A stretch of DNA of 64,000 nt from Sthenelais limicola (GCA_942159475.1 OW804095.1:152262808-152326807); one strand, 5' to 3'; shown: positions 32,390 to 42,815, counted from the stretch's first letter. Made by a program: numbers and translations. Notes: generated by a model from the letters alone, not told the origin.

Positions 32390-33250
32390 TGCATGGAGGC
32401 TGCGCCGCATAAACACAGCTGCCGGGCGCACTAGACTAGCAAGGCTATTACAAATCTAATCACAGGTTTACCGCGTCCCTTTGTAGGCTATTTATTCATT
32501 TTTATTATTTTCTAATTTTCTGGCGCTCTATTACCATCAATTACCACTGTTTTGACAGGTTCCTCTACCTTAGAACTATATATTAGACAAAATTTTAACT
32601 TTCGTCCCCCTCTATTTCATTCAGGAGATTCCCCACACCTTGTCTTTAATTTTGTTCTTCGCTTGAATGACATTATTATATTCCGTCATCCTAACATTCA
32701 TTTTTAATTCATAAACGAAAGCTCTGAACATAATTCTATTATTGTGGCATATCCTCTGTCTATATATATTATATAGGCTTGTGTGTACAGCCCCTCCCGC
32801 GCGGGAACATGTAATACGGCTGTACAAAAAAGCTGGCGCAGCCGCCGGGCACACTAGACCGGCGGCCGTTGGTCAGTCTAAAGACTGCCGTCCTGCTGCG
32901 AGGCCCGTACAGCTGGGCAGCAGGCCGTAATATTTTCGCACCTTTCCCGCATCGGACGGCGGGTGCCGTGTCACTCGGGTAACAATGAACCGCACTATTC
33001 TAGCCTACCATCGCTGCAAGGGCAGCCAAGTTGAGAAGAATAGCTCACAGTTCCGAATCAATTTTAGACACTTTCACCGTTTTAAATCTTTTTAAAATAA
33101 AGTAATGGTTTAAAAAAAGGTAGGCATCGATAATAATTAAAGGATTTTAGTTTATTAATTCGTTTGATAGGTATATTACACCTCTACCTGTGTAGAAAGT
33201 TACGGCGATCTCTAGCCTACAGCTGTTGTCAGCTGGCCGGGACTGCGGGA
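32390..33250. other. CpG-dense, GC-rich island
   Basis: GC-rich patches at 32,390-32,445, 32,795-33,010 and 33,195-33,250 stand out from the AT-rich window. By hand I count about twenty CpG in roughly 200 bp from 32,797. The phrase gccgggc(g/a)cactagac occurs at 32,424 and 32,841. It could be a promoter-type island, a GC-rich element or a decayed exon. The short open frames here show no known motif. Confidence 0.5.
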
Positions 33251-33536
33251 AAATCGCTCACATTTTAAAAACTAATTTCCAAAACTTTCAAAGCTTTAAA
33301 TAGTTTTAAAACTACAGCAATGCTTTAACAAAGGATAAACTTAAATTAGATGAAAGTATTTTAGTTTATTTCCTTCTTTTTGATCTAATTTCACCGTTCA
33401 TCCTCCTGTTCTGTCTGCGTTGACAACTAATCAGTCTAATGGCGTGATTCCCCTCAGGTGGGCCTACGCGCTGTCATAGGCGCCTTCAGGATGCCACCCA
33501 GAGCGTGGAGTTGTATACGACACAACTCAGAGTGTG

Positions 33537-33567
33537 GAGTTGTATACGTACACAACGTATACAACTC
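33537..33567. repeat. Perfect hairpin, 13-bp arms
   Basis: gagttgtatacgt, 5-nt loop acaca, acgtatacaactc. The left arm also has a direct duplicate at about 33,508 ('ggagttgtatacg'). Confidence 0.85.
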
Positions 33568-33607
33568 TACAATACGTTGTTTTAACGGCAACGCGTATAT
33601 AATAAAA

Positions 33608-33725
33608 ATCAATAGATACCAAATATACCCAGATATACCCGGTACTCATAGGTTTTCAGCCTAATTTAGCAAAATCTCCTAAATGTGTAGAGCTGCCAAT
33701 TGTAAATTTTCTAAAAGTCTGACCC
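33608..33725 (+). repeat. MITE family B, copy 8 (right half)
   Basis: 'aatagataccaaatataccc' through 'agagctgccaattgtaaatt' to 'tctaaaagtctgaccc'. The left half is missing. Confidence 0.7.
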
Positions 33726-33799
33726 ATATACCGGGGGAGTAGTGGCGGCAGACTGATTCAAGCAGGCGATGCGTGTCCCGTATATGGTGTAGCCACTGT

Positions 33800-34020
33800 A
33801 TGCATCTCATGTAAAGATGTTTTATGAAATAGGCCCCAACTGTCCCGTCTAAGCAATGAAGATCTTAAGTAAAGATGTTTTATGAAACAGGCCCCAACTG
33901 TCCCGTCTAAGCAAGGAAGATCTTAAGTAAAGATGTTTTATGAAACAGGCCCCAGCCGTTCCATCTAAGCAAGGAAGATCTTAAGTAAAGATGTTTTATG
34001 AAACAGGCCCCAACTCTCCC
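33800..34020. repeat. 58-bp tandem repeat (~3.8 copies) resembling a family J end
   Basis: 'tcccgtctaagcaa' and equivalents start at 33843, 33901 and 33959. The complement of the unit reads ggggcctgtttcataaaaca then tctttacttaagatcttcc. This parallels the family J terminus at 40,641 (ggggcctgttgcataaggaa, tccttacttaaaatgtttcc). Confidence 0.85.
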
Positions 34021-34239
34021 ATCTATGAATATAACTTGAGTGTGTGAATAAGTGCAACCTGAGCTATGCAGGTTCTTGTATTATGATATGCCAGATTGTC
34101 ATGCACCAGTATGAAGCAGATCAGCGGCTGATATCAGATATAATATCTATGGGAATTAGTGCTCCTAGTGTTGTATTGAAGAGGGAGGGATTGTAGACCA
34201 GCCCAATGGTTTCAGGTTAGCCTCGGTCTTTCCTTGTAT

Positions 34240-34426
34240 TTGGTCCTGGGTATGACCATGAAGTGCCTTTCTGTCCCTTTTTCTCTCTCTCTCTCTACCT
34301 TTATTCTTTATCTCTATTTCCTGGGTATGATTATAAACTGCCTCCCTCTCAGCTCTCCCGCCCTTGATATAACCTTTCAATGTGTTGATAAGGGCATAAA
34401 GCAACCAATCTCACTCACTCACTCAC
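34240..34426 (-). mobile_element. SINE-like family C, full copy with 13-bp TSD
   Basis: Flanked by identical 13-bp sequences, tctttccttgtat, at 34,227-34,239 and 34,427-34,439. On the minus strand the element begins gtgagtgagtgagtgagatt, continues 'ggttgctttatgccctta' and 'ggttatatcaagggcggg', and ends 'tcatacccaggaccaa'. Inside, the block '..tcatacccagga' occurs twice, separated by a purine-rich stretch. The variable-length TSD is the mark of reverse-transcription-based insertion. No clear tRNA-type A/B boxes are seen, so the promoter class is unknown. Open frames across it on the minus strand are incidental. Confidence 0.85.
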
Positions 34427-34548
34427 TCTTTCCTTGTATATGATATTGTTGGGGCGTTTAGTTATTATACCCTTTACTTTGTGCTAGGTGTGTGTGTAGG
34501 GGGGGCTGCTGTTTTGACAAAGTCCCTTATAGCTCCAAAGCTAATTAT

Positions 34549-35040
34549 CCACTAGCTCCTGGGGTAGGTAGTATACTACCATATATTGTTGTATGAGATG
34601 TTACCAGGCTGTTTAGTTGAGCTAATATAGCTGGTCTGCCACTAGCTCCTGTGTAGTATACTACCATCTATTGCTGTATGTTTTACTAGGCTGTTTAGTT
34701 CAGCTCCTATAGCTGGTCTTCCACTTACTCCTGGGGTAGTATACTACCATCTATTGTTGTATAATGGGTAACCAGACTGTTTAGTTCAGCTCCTACAGCT
34801 GGTCTTCCACTAACTCCTGGGGTAGTATACTACCATCTATTGCTGTATGATGTTTTACAGACTGTTTAGTTCAGCTCCTATAGCTGGTCTTCCATTAGTT
34901 CCTGGGGTAGTATACTACCATCATCTATTACTGTATGATGTTTTACCAGGCTGGCAGGCAGGCTGGCTTTTTTTAAGTTCCATAGCTGACCTTCCACTGA
35001 CAACTGGGGTAGTATATTATTATCTATTGCTTTATGATGT
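34549..35040. repeat. ~85-bp tandem repeat, about six units
   Basis: 'ccact(a/t)(g/a)ctcct' marks unit starts at 34549, 34639, 34721, 34807, 34892 and a diverged 34993. Most units hold the perfect palindrome ggtagtatactacc, followed by 'atctattg' and 'tgtttagttcagctcc'. Confidence 0.88.
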
Positions 35041-35109
35041 TTCACATGTCGTTTATTCAGATATGAATATACCAATGTTCGAAACCTACCAACCTTCTAA
35101 ACATTTAGC

Positions 35110-35206
35110 ACTTATAGGACGAGTTGCCGCACGGCGCGTAAATAAAGGACGAGACCGGAGGTCGAGTCCTTTATTTACGCGTCTTGCGGCAACGAGTCCT
35201 ATAAGT
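35110..35206. mobile_element. Near-palindromic foldback element (97 bp)
   Basis: Arms at 35,110-35,150 and 35,166-35,206 are inverted over 41 bp with about five mismatches (acttataggac..gttgccgca..cgcgtaaataaaggac). The loop is 15 bp. No coding capacity. Confidence 0.8.
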
Positions 35207-35236
35207 TGATTATTATACATGCCTTATAGTAAGTTG

Positions 35237-35288
35237 ATTGCGTCGGCAACCTTGCGTCGGCAATCTTGCGCCACCAAACTTGCGTCGC
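35237..35288. repeat. 14-bp tandem repeat (~3.5 copies)
   Basis: gcgtcggcaacctt / gcgtcggcaatctt / gcgccaccaaactt / gcgtcgcc. Confidence 0.75.
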
Positions 35289-35913
35289 CATGACAACGAG
35301 CTGGTAATGTACTAGTCCAATACCACGTTACAAGTAATGTGCGGCTGTCGGGGCCTCAGTATTGAATGCGTGTATAATAATTTCAAATAGAGACCAAATT
35401 ATGAAATAAAAGCAAACGTTTACAGCACTACATCAGAACCTCCCCGGTCTGCTCACGGTATGAATTACAATGCAATTTCCATAACCTAATCTTCATCCCA
35501 TTTACTAAATAGCATTTCAAAACAGATTAAACATCCTATTTTTGTTTAAAATGTCTGGAGACAAACAAAAATGCTCCATTCTAACAGGGGAAAAAGGAGA
35601 ATGGAGAATGTTGGACGAGCTGGCATATCCCTGAAGCAGCCTAGCGTTTCTCCATCAATATTTCAAGAGGAGGCTGAGAGGAGAGCCTAATTTGATAAAC
35701 GCTCGGCTGGGTTTATGTGTTGTGCTGTTGGTTGCCAGACAGGCGTTTTAGTGAATTTATGCCTTGCTTTGCTTGCTCTCGCCTCGACTATTGTCATAGA
35801 GCACTGCATAATTGTGATCTTGCACCCAGTTTTATGGGTCAAGTAGAGTAAAATGGAAATATATATCCATTTAGTCAATGCATAGCTCTTTGTTGGTTAT
35901 GTTTATATAGATA
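35289..35913. other. No feature recognised
   Basis: No supported repeat or gene. Confidence 0.45.
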
Positions 35914-36051
35914 GAATTGCCCGACGGCGATCCCAGCATTTCATATTACACGCAGGCAAAGCGATTACAGTAAGTGTGGGTAGCGACCAAACGACAATTT
36001 GTAGCCCAATTGTAATATGGAACTTAATTGGAGATCGCCTGAGAGCAATTT
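35914..36051. mobile_element. Diverged TIR element (~138 bp)
   Basis: 'aattgcccgacggcgatc' at the left mirrors 'gatcgcctgagagcaatt' at the right. A second inner pair, 'catattac'/'gtaatatg', is also mirrored. Spacer bases between the paired blocks have diverged. Confidence 0.5.
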
Positions 36052-36536
36052 TGTATTTACAATACCTTTCCTGATATTTAGGGGTAAAATAGTGAGAAAT
36101 TTTTAGAAATTAATGGTAAGTGTAGCAGACTATACATAGGATTATTACCCCCTGTTGGTGGTATAAGTGTCAATGCTGTAGTCTATGGTGTTCCATATTA
36201 CCTGCTAGGAAGGTATAGTAACAACTTTTATCATAAGAAAAAACTTATTATTGGTTTCTAGAGGTTGGTAATCACAAGAATCACTACAATAAAAATGTAG
36301 TTGTCTAAAAATAGCTCTAATATTACCTCTGCAGTTTGTTGACGTGCTGCGCCAAGATCTGAAGCCACTTGTTTAAGTTGTTATTATAGTTCTATGTAGG
36401 CTAACTATAAAATAAACAACTTAGACAAGCATTGTTGGGTCTTCGCGAAGTGCATCAACAAATCCATAGGTCCACCAAGATGGCTACTTCTCCAGTGTTA
36501 TCTGATGATTGACACATGATATCTGCAAATAAGTAA
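36052..36536. other. No feature recognised
   Basis: No supported repeat or gene. Confidence 0.4.
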
Positions 36537-36660
36537 TTTGTCCAGAATTTTGGAGCATTCTGTCAGGTTGTCTCTCCTACAGAGCTTCACAAAATTCCAC
36601 ATTTAATTCCTTTCCTGCAGTGGCTTCACTTATTATCGCTCACCTGCTGCAGTTTTAAAC
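36537..36660 (-). repeat. MITE family A, copy 6 (partial)
   Basis: 'ccagaattttggagcattct' and 'cttcacttattatcgctcac' are diagnostic minus-orientation family A blocks. Both TIRs are absent. Confidence 0.6.
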
Positions 36661-36730
36661 TTTATCTTTAAAAAATATATTTCTGAGAGCACATCCAGTT
36701 CATTCATCCAGTACACATCTATATTTAGAA

Positions 36731-37430
36731 TGGAACCTCTCAATTGTGACTACCCTTCGGACTAAACGATTTGTGGTCTCATAGCGAGGTGGTCTCAGTA
36801 GAGGGGCTAATCTAATAAGAGAAGAGCAACTCGTGACTGAGAGAAACTGGTCTTAATAGAGGGGTGGTCTCTATAGAGAGGTGGTCTTTATGTGAGGTTC
36901 CACTGTATTTTCTTAATAGTGGGGTGGTCTTAATAGAGGGGTGGTCTCTATCTATAGAGAGGTGGTCTTTATGTGAGGTTCCACTGTATTTTCTTAATAG
37001 TGGGGTGGTCTTAATAGAGGGGTGGTCTCTGTCTATAGAGAGGTGGTCTTTATGTGAGGTTCCACTGTATTGTCTTAATAGTGGGGTGGTCTTAATAGAG
37101 GGGTGGTCTCTATCTATAGAGAGGTGGTCTTTATGTGAGGTTCCACTGTATTGTCTCAATAGTGGGGTGGTCTCTATAGAGGGGTGGTCTCTATCCATAG
37201 AGAGGTGGTCTTTATGTGAGGTTCCACTGTATATATAATAGAGGTGTGGTCTCTATAGAGAGGTGGTCTTTATGTGAGGTTCCACTGTATTTTCTTAATA
37301 GAGGGGTGGTCTCTATAGAGAGGTGGTCTTTATGTGAGGTTCCACTGTATTTTTTAATAGTGGGGTGGTCTTAATAGAGGGGTGGTCTTTATCCATAGAG
37401 AGGTGGTCTTTATGTGAGGTTCCACTGTAT
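36731..37430. repeat. 81-bp tandem array between inverted TGGAACCTC ends
   Basis: 'ttccactgtat' occurs at 36898, 36979, 37060, 37141 and 37222 (period exactly 81). Shorter or truncated units start at 37280, 37340 and 37420. Each unit reads gaggtggtctttatgtgagg, ttccactgtat, then 'ggggtggtct..aatagagg'. The left boundary tggaacctc (36,731) is inverted relative to gaggttcca at the right end (37,416), so the array probably expanded inside a TIR element. Because 81 is a multiple of three, open frames persist on both strands. They are artefacts. Confidence 0.88.
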
Positions 37431-37836
37431 ATATAGGCATTAAATGCTAAGTTCACACTACAGAGGAGAGCTGCTCATGTTAATCTAACAGTGTTACCTT
37501 ACACGTAATTATTTACTGTCAAACTACAGCCACAATGGTCGAGGACACATTCAGTAACACAGAGATGCGACACAGTGAGATAAAGTGCAATAAAAGGCAA
37601 GTCTAGAGGACTTTCTGACCGCCACGTTTAAATATAAATGAAAGTGTTGCCACATGAACGGCCCGTCCCCTGGCATAACAGCTGTAGGAGCTTTTCCTTG
37701 TCCTAGTTAATGGACAGAGTGAGCAATTGGCTTCTGATATATGAGTGGAGTGAGTTGCTCTACCTGTACAGCAGTGGGTGCAGTTGGAACTGGGTATTGT
37801 AGAGCTATAGGTCGGGTAGGGCAGCAGCAAAAGTAC

Positions 37837-38199
37837 AATAGGGGACTTGCATATGCCACTGCGCATGTCTTTTACAGTGCATCCTGGGATGGATTCTGTT
37901 GAACTTTGGTAAATTGGTAAATTTGGTAAATTGGTAAACAAATATTTGGGAATATTTTTATAAAAAAATTCACCAATATCAGAGCTTCTGTAAATGATCA
38001 ATGAAATCAAATGCATGATGGGAAAGATAGGGACAGATAGGATGTTATTGAAACATGTATGATACATGGATATTGACATTAGAGCATTGATAAATATTCC
38101 ATGCTGAACATTACATGTTTTCTATAGTTATACTACACCATTAGTCCCATAACTCCGTGTGAATCAAGATTCAAATGGTGGCGATACAAATCCCCTATT
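37837..38199 (+). mobile_element. MITE family E, copy 2 (363 bp)
   Basis: aaTAggggacttgcat... to ...acaaatccccTAtt. It shares 'ccactgcgcatgtc', 'catggatattgacatt' and 'accattagtcccataa' with copy 1. It contains a small 'aattggtaaatttggtaaa' slippage run near 37,910. Confidence 0.82.
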
Positions 38200-38743
38200 C
38201 GCCTTCAGCAATCGTCTCAACAACAACAAACTTTGACAAACCTTAGATTCAAGCAGTCAGAGTTGAGAGAGCCCCTCCACACTGAGGGAAGAAAGCCTGT
38301 GGGTCTGAACCATAATGCCCTCAATCCTAGTAATACCCAGTTCTCACTCATAGTAGAATAAAGCTTTGCTTTTACTGGCAAATATGGCTCACAACCGTCC
38401 CAGGATTTAGTGGATGCTGGTCATAAGAGCAAAACTAGAAACGACCCTATGGAACACCATATAACATTAACTAGTAGTATACTGTCCCAAACACAAGTAG
38501 AATACTCGGAAACTTTTTGGTGAGAAAGAGGGCAGTCATACTGATCTATTTTCATTGCGCTCTATTGTTTCTCTCCTAATGGACTGTTTCTATAGATGAT
38601 ACCTCTGCATTGTATCATTTGTAAATAGTAGTAGTAATGTAATGTACATATATAGGATTCGTATTCTGATACAAATTCATACATGAGATATATCAGGAAA
38701 GGGTTTATATCACCTGCTAAGCAGGTCATCCCAACAACTCCTA
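38200..38743. other. Mostly unannotated; family F part-copy at 38,255-38,310
   Basis: 'gagttgagagagcccctcca' and 'actgagggaagaaagc' resemble the complement of the family F right half. Otherwise nothing is recognised. Confidence 0.35.
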
Positions 38744-38921
38744 TGATGACTTCACTTATCATCGCTCATCTGTGGCTGATTTGGCTTGACAGTTTCTACT
38801 TCAAAGTCTTGGATAAACATATAACAGCAGAGGAATATTGATAAATTAAGTCCTATAAGTCATAATATGAGTAAATGTGGAAGATTGACTTTGTCATAAT
38901 GGCTGAGAATGCATCTTAAAA
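38744..38921 (-). mobile_element. MITE family A, copy 7 (partial)
   Basis: 'cttcacttatcatcgctcat', 'attgataaattaagtcctat' and 'aatggctgagaatgca'. The TIR end is eroded. Confidence 0.7.
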
Positions 38922-39329
38922 CGGAACTATAAGACTTGAACCAGAAGCAACCTGGTGCAATAGGACTGAAAGCAATACATGCACATCATCTGTATTATGC
39001 TGCAGCAAAGTTTTAAGTCCTACATTTTTAATGAGGCCACACACACACATGTAAATAAAGAATGTAAATGAAGTGTTTGCTAAACAGTGAAATTCACCAT
39101 GGTAACCACCTCATCCCTCAAGTATCAAATCACACTTCTGTAAATATGCTTCCTTCCGGTCCACAATTTCTGGGGTAAAAATGCATTTCTGTAAACAGGG
39201 GTTGCCCATAGAGAGAGGGGGCGGGGTGCTGGTGGGAGGAGCAGTCATTGGGGGCGGTCTTAAGCAGGGATGTTGTTCAATGACAACTCTGTAATGCTTA
39301 AAAGGTTTCATGTTTATTTCCAATATTGT
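38922..39329. other. No feature recognised
   Basis: No supported repeat or gene. Confidence 0.45.
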
Positions 39330-40060
39330 GATGTCCTCCTCTCCTCTCTCCCTCCCTACTGTCCACCCTTTTCTCCTCTTCTTTCTATTCTTACTTGACT
39401 GTCCTTCTCTCCCTCACTCATCCACTCTCTTCCTCCACCTCTCCTCTCTCTGTTCCTTCCCTCCTCCCCCTCCATCCCCCCCCTTTGTTTTTCCCTCTTC
39501 TCCCTCCTTCCTTCCTTCCCTCCCCCTCTTCCTCTCTCCCTGTCTTCACTTCCTATTTCCCCCTTTCATCTCATCTCCCTCCTCTTCTTCTCTCTCCCTT
39601 CCCTCCTCTTCACTCCCTCTCCCTTCCCCTTCTCTCCATCCCCTCCCTCCCCCTTCTCTTCATCCCCTCCCTCATCCCCTCTCTCCACCCTACCTCAGTC
39701 TGAGTACCTCCATCCTCTCTCTACCTTCCCTCTGCCTCCTCGCCTCTCCCTTCTCTTCCTCTCACCCGCCTTTCCATTCTCCCATTTCCCCTTCTCCTCT
39801 CATCTTCCTCCTCTTCTTCTCTCTCCCTTCCCTCCTCTTCACCCCCTCTCCCTCCCCCTCCTCTCCCTCTCCCTTCTCCCTCCTATTCACACCCTCTCCC
39901 TCCCCCTCCTCTCCCTTTCCCTCCTCCCCTCCTCTCCCTCTCCCCTCTCCCACATACCCTGCCCCTTCTCAGCCTCCCCTTTCTCTTCATCCCCTCCCTC
40001 ATCCCCTCGCTCCACCCTACCTCCATCCAGCCTCCTCATCTACATCCACCAACGAGTCCT
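39330..40060. repeat. Long polypyrimidine tract (~730 bp)
   Basis: Almost pure C/T on the plus strand, with clusters ccctccctc, cttctctc and 'ctctcccttccctcctcttc' recurring near 39,592 and 39,820. A 268-codon Ser/Pro/Leu open frame across it follows from the absence of A and is not taken as a gene. Confidence 0.95.
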
Positions 40061-40640
40061 CCTCTATTGAATCTAACGACTGCCTTTTGCTTTCTACTTT
40101 CATTTTTTTCTGCTGAGTGCATGTGAGCATGGCGGTGGCGGGGGGAGATTTATCTCCCGTACCACGGCCCACTTACCTAATCCATGCATGAGAGACAGAC
40201 AGACAGAGTGACAGTTACAAAGCGAGACAACCATACGTGTATGGATTGCACCGTGTTCAGTTAACTGGCATCCAGGGACATGCTGCCTTATTTAAGGTAG
40301 TAATATTATGGTTTAAACCCAAAATAATTATGATAAATGAATAATATCATTAAAAACATAAAGGAAAACAGGACAGGACACACAGGTACTTCTTTCTTTT
40401 TTCTTTTCTTTTCTTTTCTTATTCATTTGAGGCCAATAAATATTTAACAGCGACATGAAAATATGTGCTATCCTTCAAGGATGTTTTCACACCTCTCCTC
40501 AGAAAAATCCTTATTCCGTAATCCCTAATCCGTTCTCCTCATCTGTACGTGTACTCTCTCACAGAGTCACTCTCAACTAGTGGTACACTTTATTGAGTTG
40601 TACAATAGTGTAAATGACACCCTCTATCTACCATGACGCA
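40061..40640. other. No feature recognised
   Basis: A short (TTTTC)n run at about 40,390-40,420; no gene or element. Confidence 0.45.
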
Positions 40641-40934
40641 GGGGCCTGTTGCATAAGGAATCCTTACTTAAAATGTTTCCTGTTCAGATATTTGTCCTTG
40701 TTTAGGTAGGAAATTTCTACTTTAGGAATACTATTTAGCTTTGTCTCTTCAGCAAATGCAGATTTCGTCCATAAAGGTTCCTTACCACCTGTTTAAGGAG
40801 AACACGTAGCTAAGGAAGAAACATATTAAATGTGATCGCTTTTAAAAAAATGAGTCACAAGTCACAAAATATGGATTTTGAGATATCACCATATTTGAAC
40901 ATATTAAGTAAGGATTTGTTGTGCAACCGGCCCC
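40641..40934 (+). mobile_element. MITE family J, copy 1 (294 bp) with a family D piece inside
   Basis: Left end ggggcctgttgcataaggaa then tccttactta. The right end aagtaaggatttgttgtgca then accggcccc is its inverted repeat. A ~75-bp family D end (40,830-40,904: 'aatgagtcacaagtcacaaa', 'gagatatcaccatatttga') is nested next to the right terminus. Confidence 0.7.
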
Positions 40935-41036
40935 TGGCATTCATATTTAGTATAGGCAGAAAATATGTGCTCATGAAAGATATCACTCCATAATCTACAG
41001 ATGGTATAACTGTTAAGCCTTTGTGTTTGGGATCCT

Positions 41037-41141
41037 GGGGCCTGTTGTATAAGCTGAGGAAAAGAACCTAAAAAAGTATTCCTTCACTTGTAGAAATTCC
41101 CACACACAATTTTTCTTTTTTTAACTTATACAACAGGCCCC
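41037..41141. mobile_element. Miniature family J derivative (105 bp)
   Basis: Perfect 17-bp inverted ends: ggggcctgttgtataag (41,037-41,053) and cttatacaacaggcccc (41,125-41,141). Confidence 0.82.
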
Positions 41142-42400
41142 ATTCAGATCTGCTTATTCAAAGCATTTGGGCTGAAACTCATGTCATACATTTCACCGAA
41201 CCATTTTGCGCCTGCTGGTGCTTTGTTTGGTGCATAATCCCGAGGCGAGGCCTAAGCACCAACCCCCTCAATAAAGGTCATTTATCCCATGTGTAGGTTG
41301 GCTCAGTAGAGGGTCACCGAGAGCAAATGTTAAATAATATGTATATACATTTTACATTTACCTGCTTTAAAATACCTTATTAGATTCATTACTCCATTGA
41401 AAAGGCTTAGTACAAAGCCTATCAGCTTTATGTACAACTGTTAACCCTACCCCAACCATTAGCTTTTCAACAGAACTCCCTAGTCAACCCAAAACTAGCT
41501 AGTCGAACCCTTATGGTAAGGCAGAAAAGAATGATATTATTATTATTAATTGTGGAATTCTTTGCTCATCATTCACCGTACACAAGAAGAGACTGACACA
41601 GAATCTTCCAGTATGCCCATTTGCTTTTATTTACGGCAATTTCATTTCCTTTGTCTCCCAATACTCATGAAGCAACCCCCCTCTCTCGTTTAAAAATGGA
41701 AATATCCTGAATGCAAAGTGCTTCTGAGAGCAACAAATCGATTATCAATATTGCATTTTGGAGCTGTGTTTTATCATTGTGATTGTATTAATGATAACTT
41801 GGCTGATGTCAGACTGTGTAATAGATTCTCAATTGCTTGGTCTGTATGGTAAGTCACAACTCACGGACAAACCATTGGAAGATTGTTTAGAAGACCTTTT
41901 AGCTCTAAATATTAATAGAGTAATTATGTTGCCCCTGCGTATGCCATGCCAGTAGCATTTCATTTTACTTTTCGATGGAATCCAAACAATTTCCTTTATC
42001 AACTTTCGGTTTAAACGTACAGAATAGTTCAACATGTGTCTATATCGAAATATGCGAAACAAAATGTTCATATAGCTTAGTAGAGTTTAAAAGGACATAT
42101 AATCTGGTTTAAATCGGATCTGTGATCCTTATACTCTGTCGTCAGAATTTGTTTTTCTAAATAATATATTTCAATTTATTATATAATGTGTCTCTATAGA
42201 ATATAGAATATTGCTTTGAAAATCGCCTGAAATCATTTTTAGGCGACATGTTTGTCTGCAAATTGTCTGTCTAATATGAAAATAAAACTCTTAAAAAAAA
42301 ATATCGAAATATGAATTGGTGTTTAACTCAGATAATTGCACAGGTGACTGTGTCCGTCTGAAGATGTTTTTGTTTTGTCTTTTAGATTTGAGGAAGTACA
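41142..42400. other. No feature supported
   Basis: About 1.25 kb. A hydrophobic open frame followed by gtaagt at about 41,849 looked exon-like but lacks a start codon and was rejected. A small hairpin 'tcgcctgaaat'/'tttttaggcga' lies near 42,223. Confidence 0.4.
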
Positions 42401-42815
42401 TATGTGATCCGTTTTAGGAAATTAGGTCATAAGTCGCAAAAATTGGATTTTAAGATATCACCATATTTGAAAAGAGGAGATCATGCCGATTCTAATGATA
42501 GTAAACACTATGTCACCCAATTATGTATTTCTATATTTTTAGTTTGATATTTTTATTTTTGAAAAAAAAGTTTGCAATGTTTCTGGATCGGTAATTACCA
42601 GTAAAGTAACTAAATAAAATCCATACTAAGGCCTTTAAAACGCAAGGATATATTTAATGCAATGCCCCAAAATTTGTAACACAGATTTATATGACTATAA
42701 GTGCTAAGCCCTCTAAAAAATCAGAACATTTCCATAAAGAAACCTTGTGAATAATACGCTTTGAAAGATATTAGTTTTGCGACTTATGACTCATTTTCCT
42801 AAAACACATCACATA
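42401..42815 (+). mobile_element. MITE family D, copy 3 (415 bp, full)
   Basis: TAtgtgatccgttttaggaaa with 'ggtcataagtcgcaaaa' at the left. 'ttgcgacttatgactcattt' with cctaaaacacatcacaTA at the right. The length matches the copy at 16,145. Confidence 0.85.

Noticed and set aside
34165..34404. Charged 79-codon minus-strand frame also seen at 61,649-61,936
   Set aside because: Recurs because the SINE-like family C recurs. It runs through the element ends, so it is not a conserved gene.
36812..37238. Repetitive 124-128-codon open frames on both strands
   Set aside because: Produced by the 81-bp array, whose period is a multiple of three.
39310..40116. 268-codon Ser/Pro/Leu open frame
   Set aside because: It is the translation of a polypyrimidine tract, which cannot contain TAA, TAG or TGA. 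No domain is visible.
41758..41955. Possible first exon: hydrophobic signal-peptide-like frame followed by GTAAGT at about 41,849
   Set aside because: The frame begins at TTG with no in-frame ATG before an upstream stop, and no second exon is recognisable.
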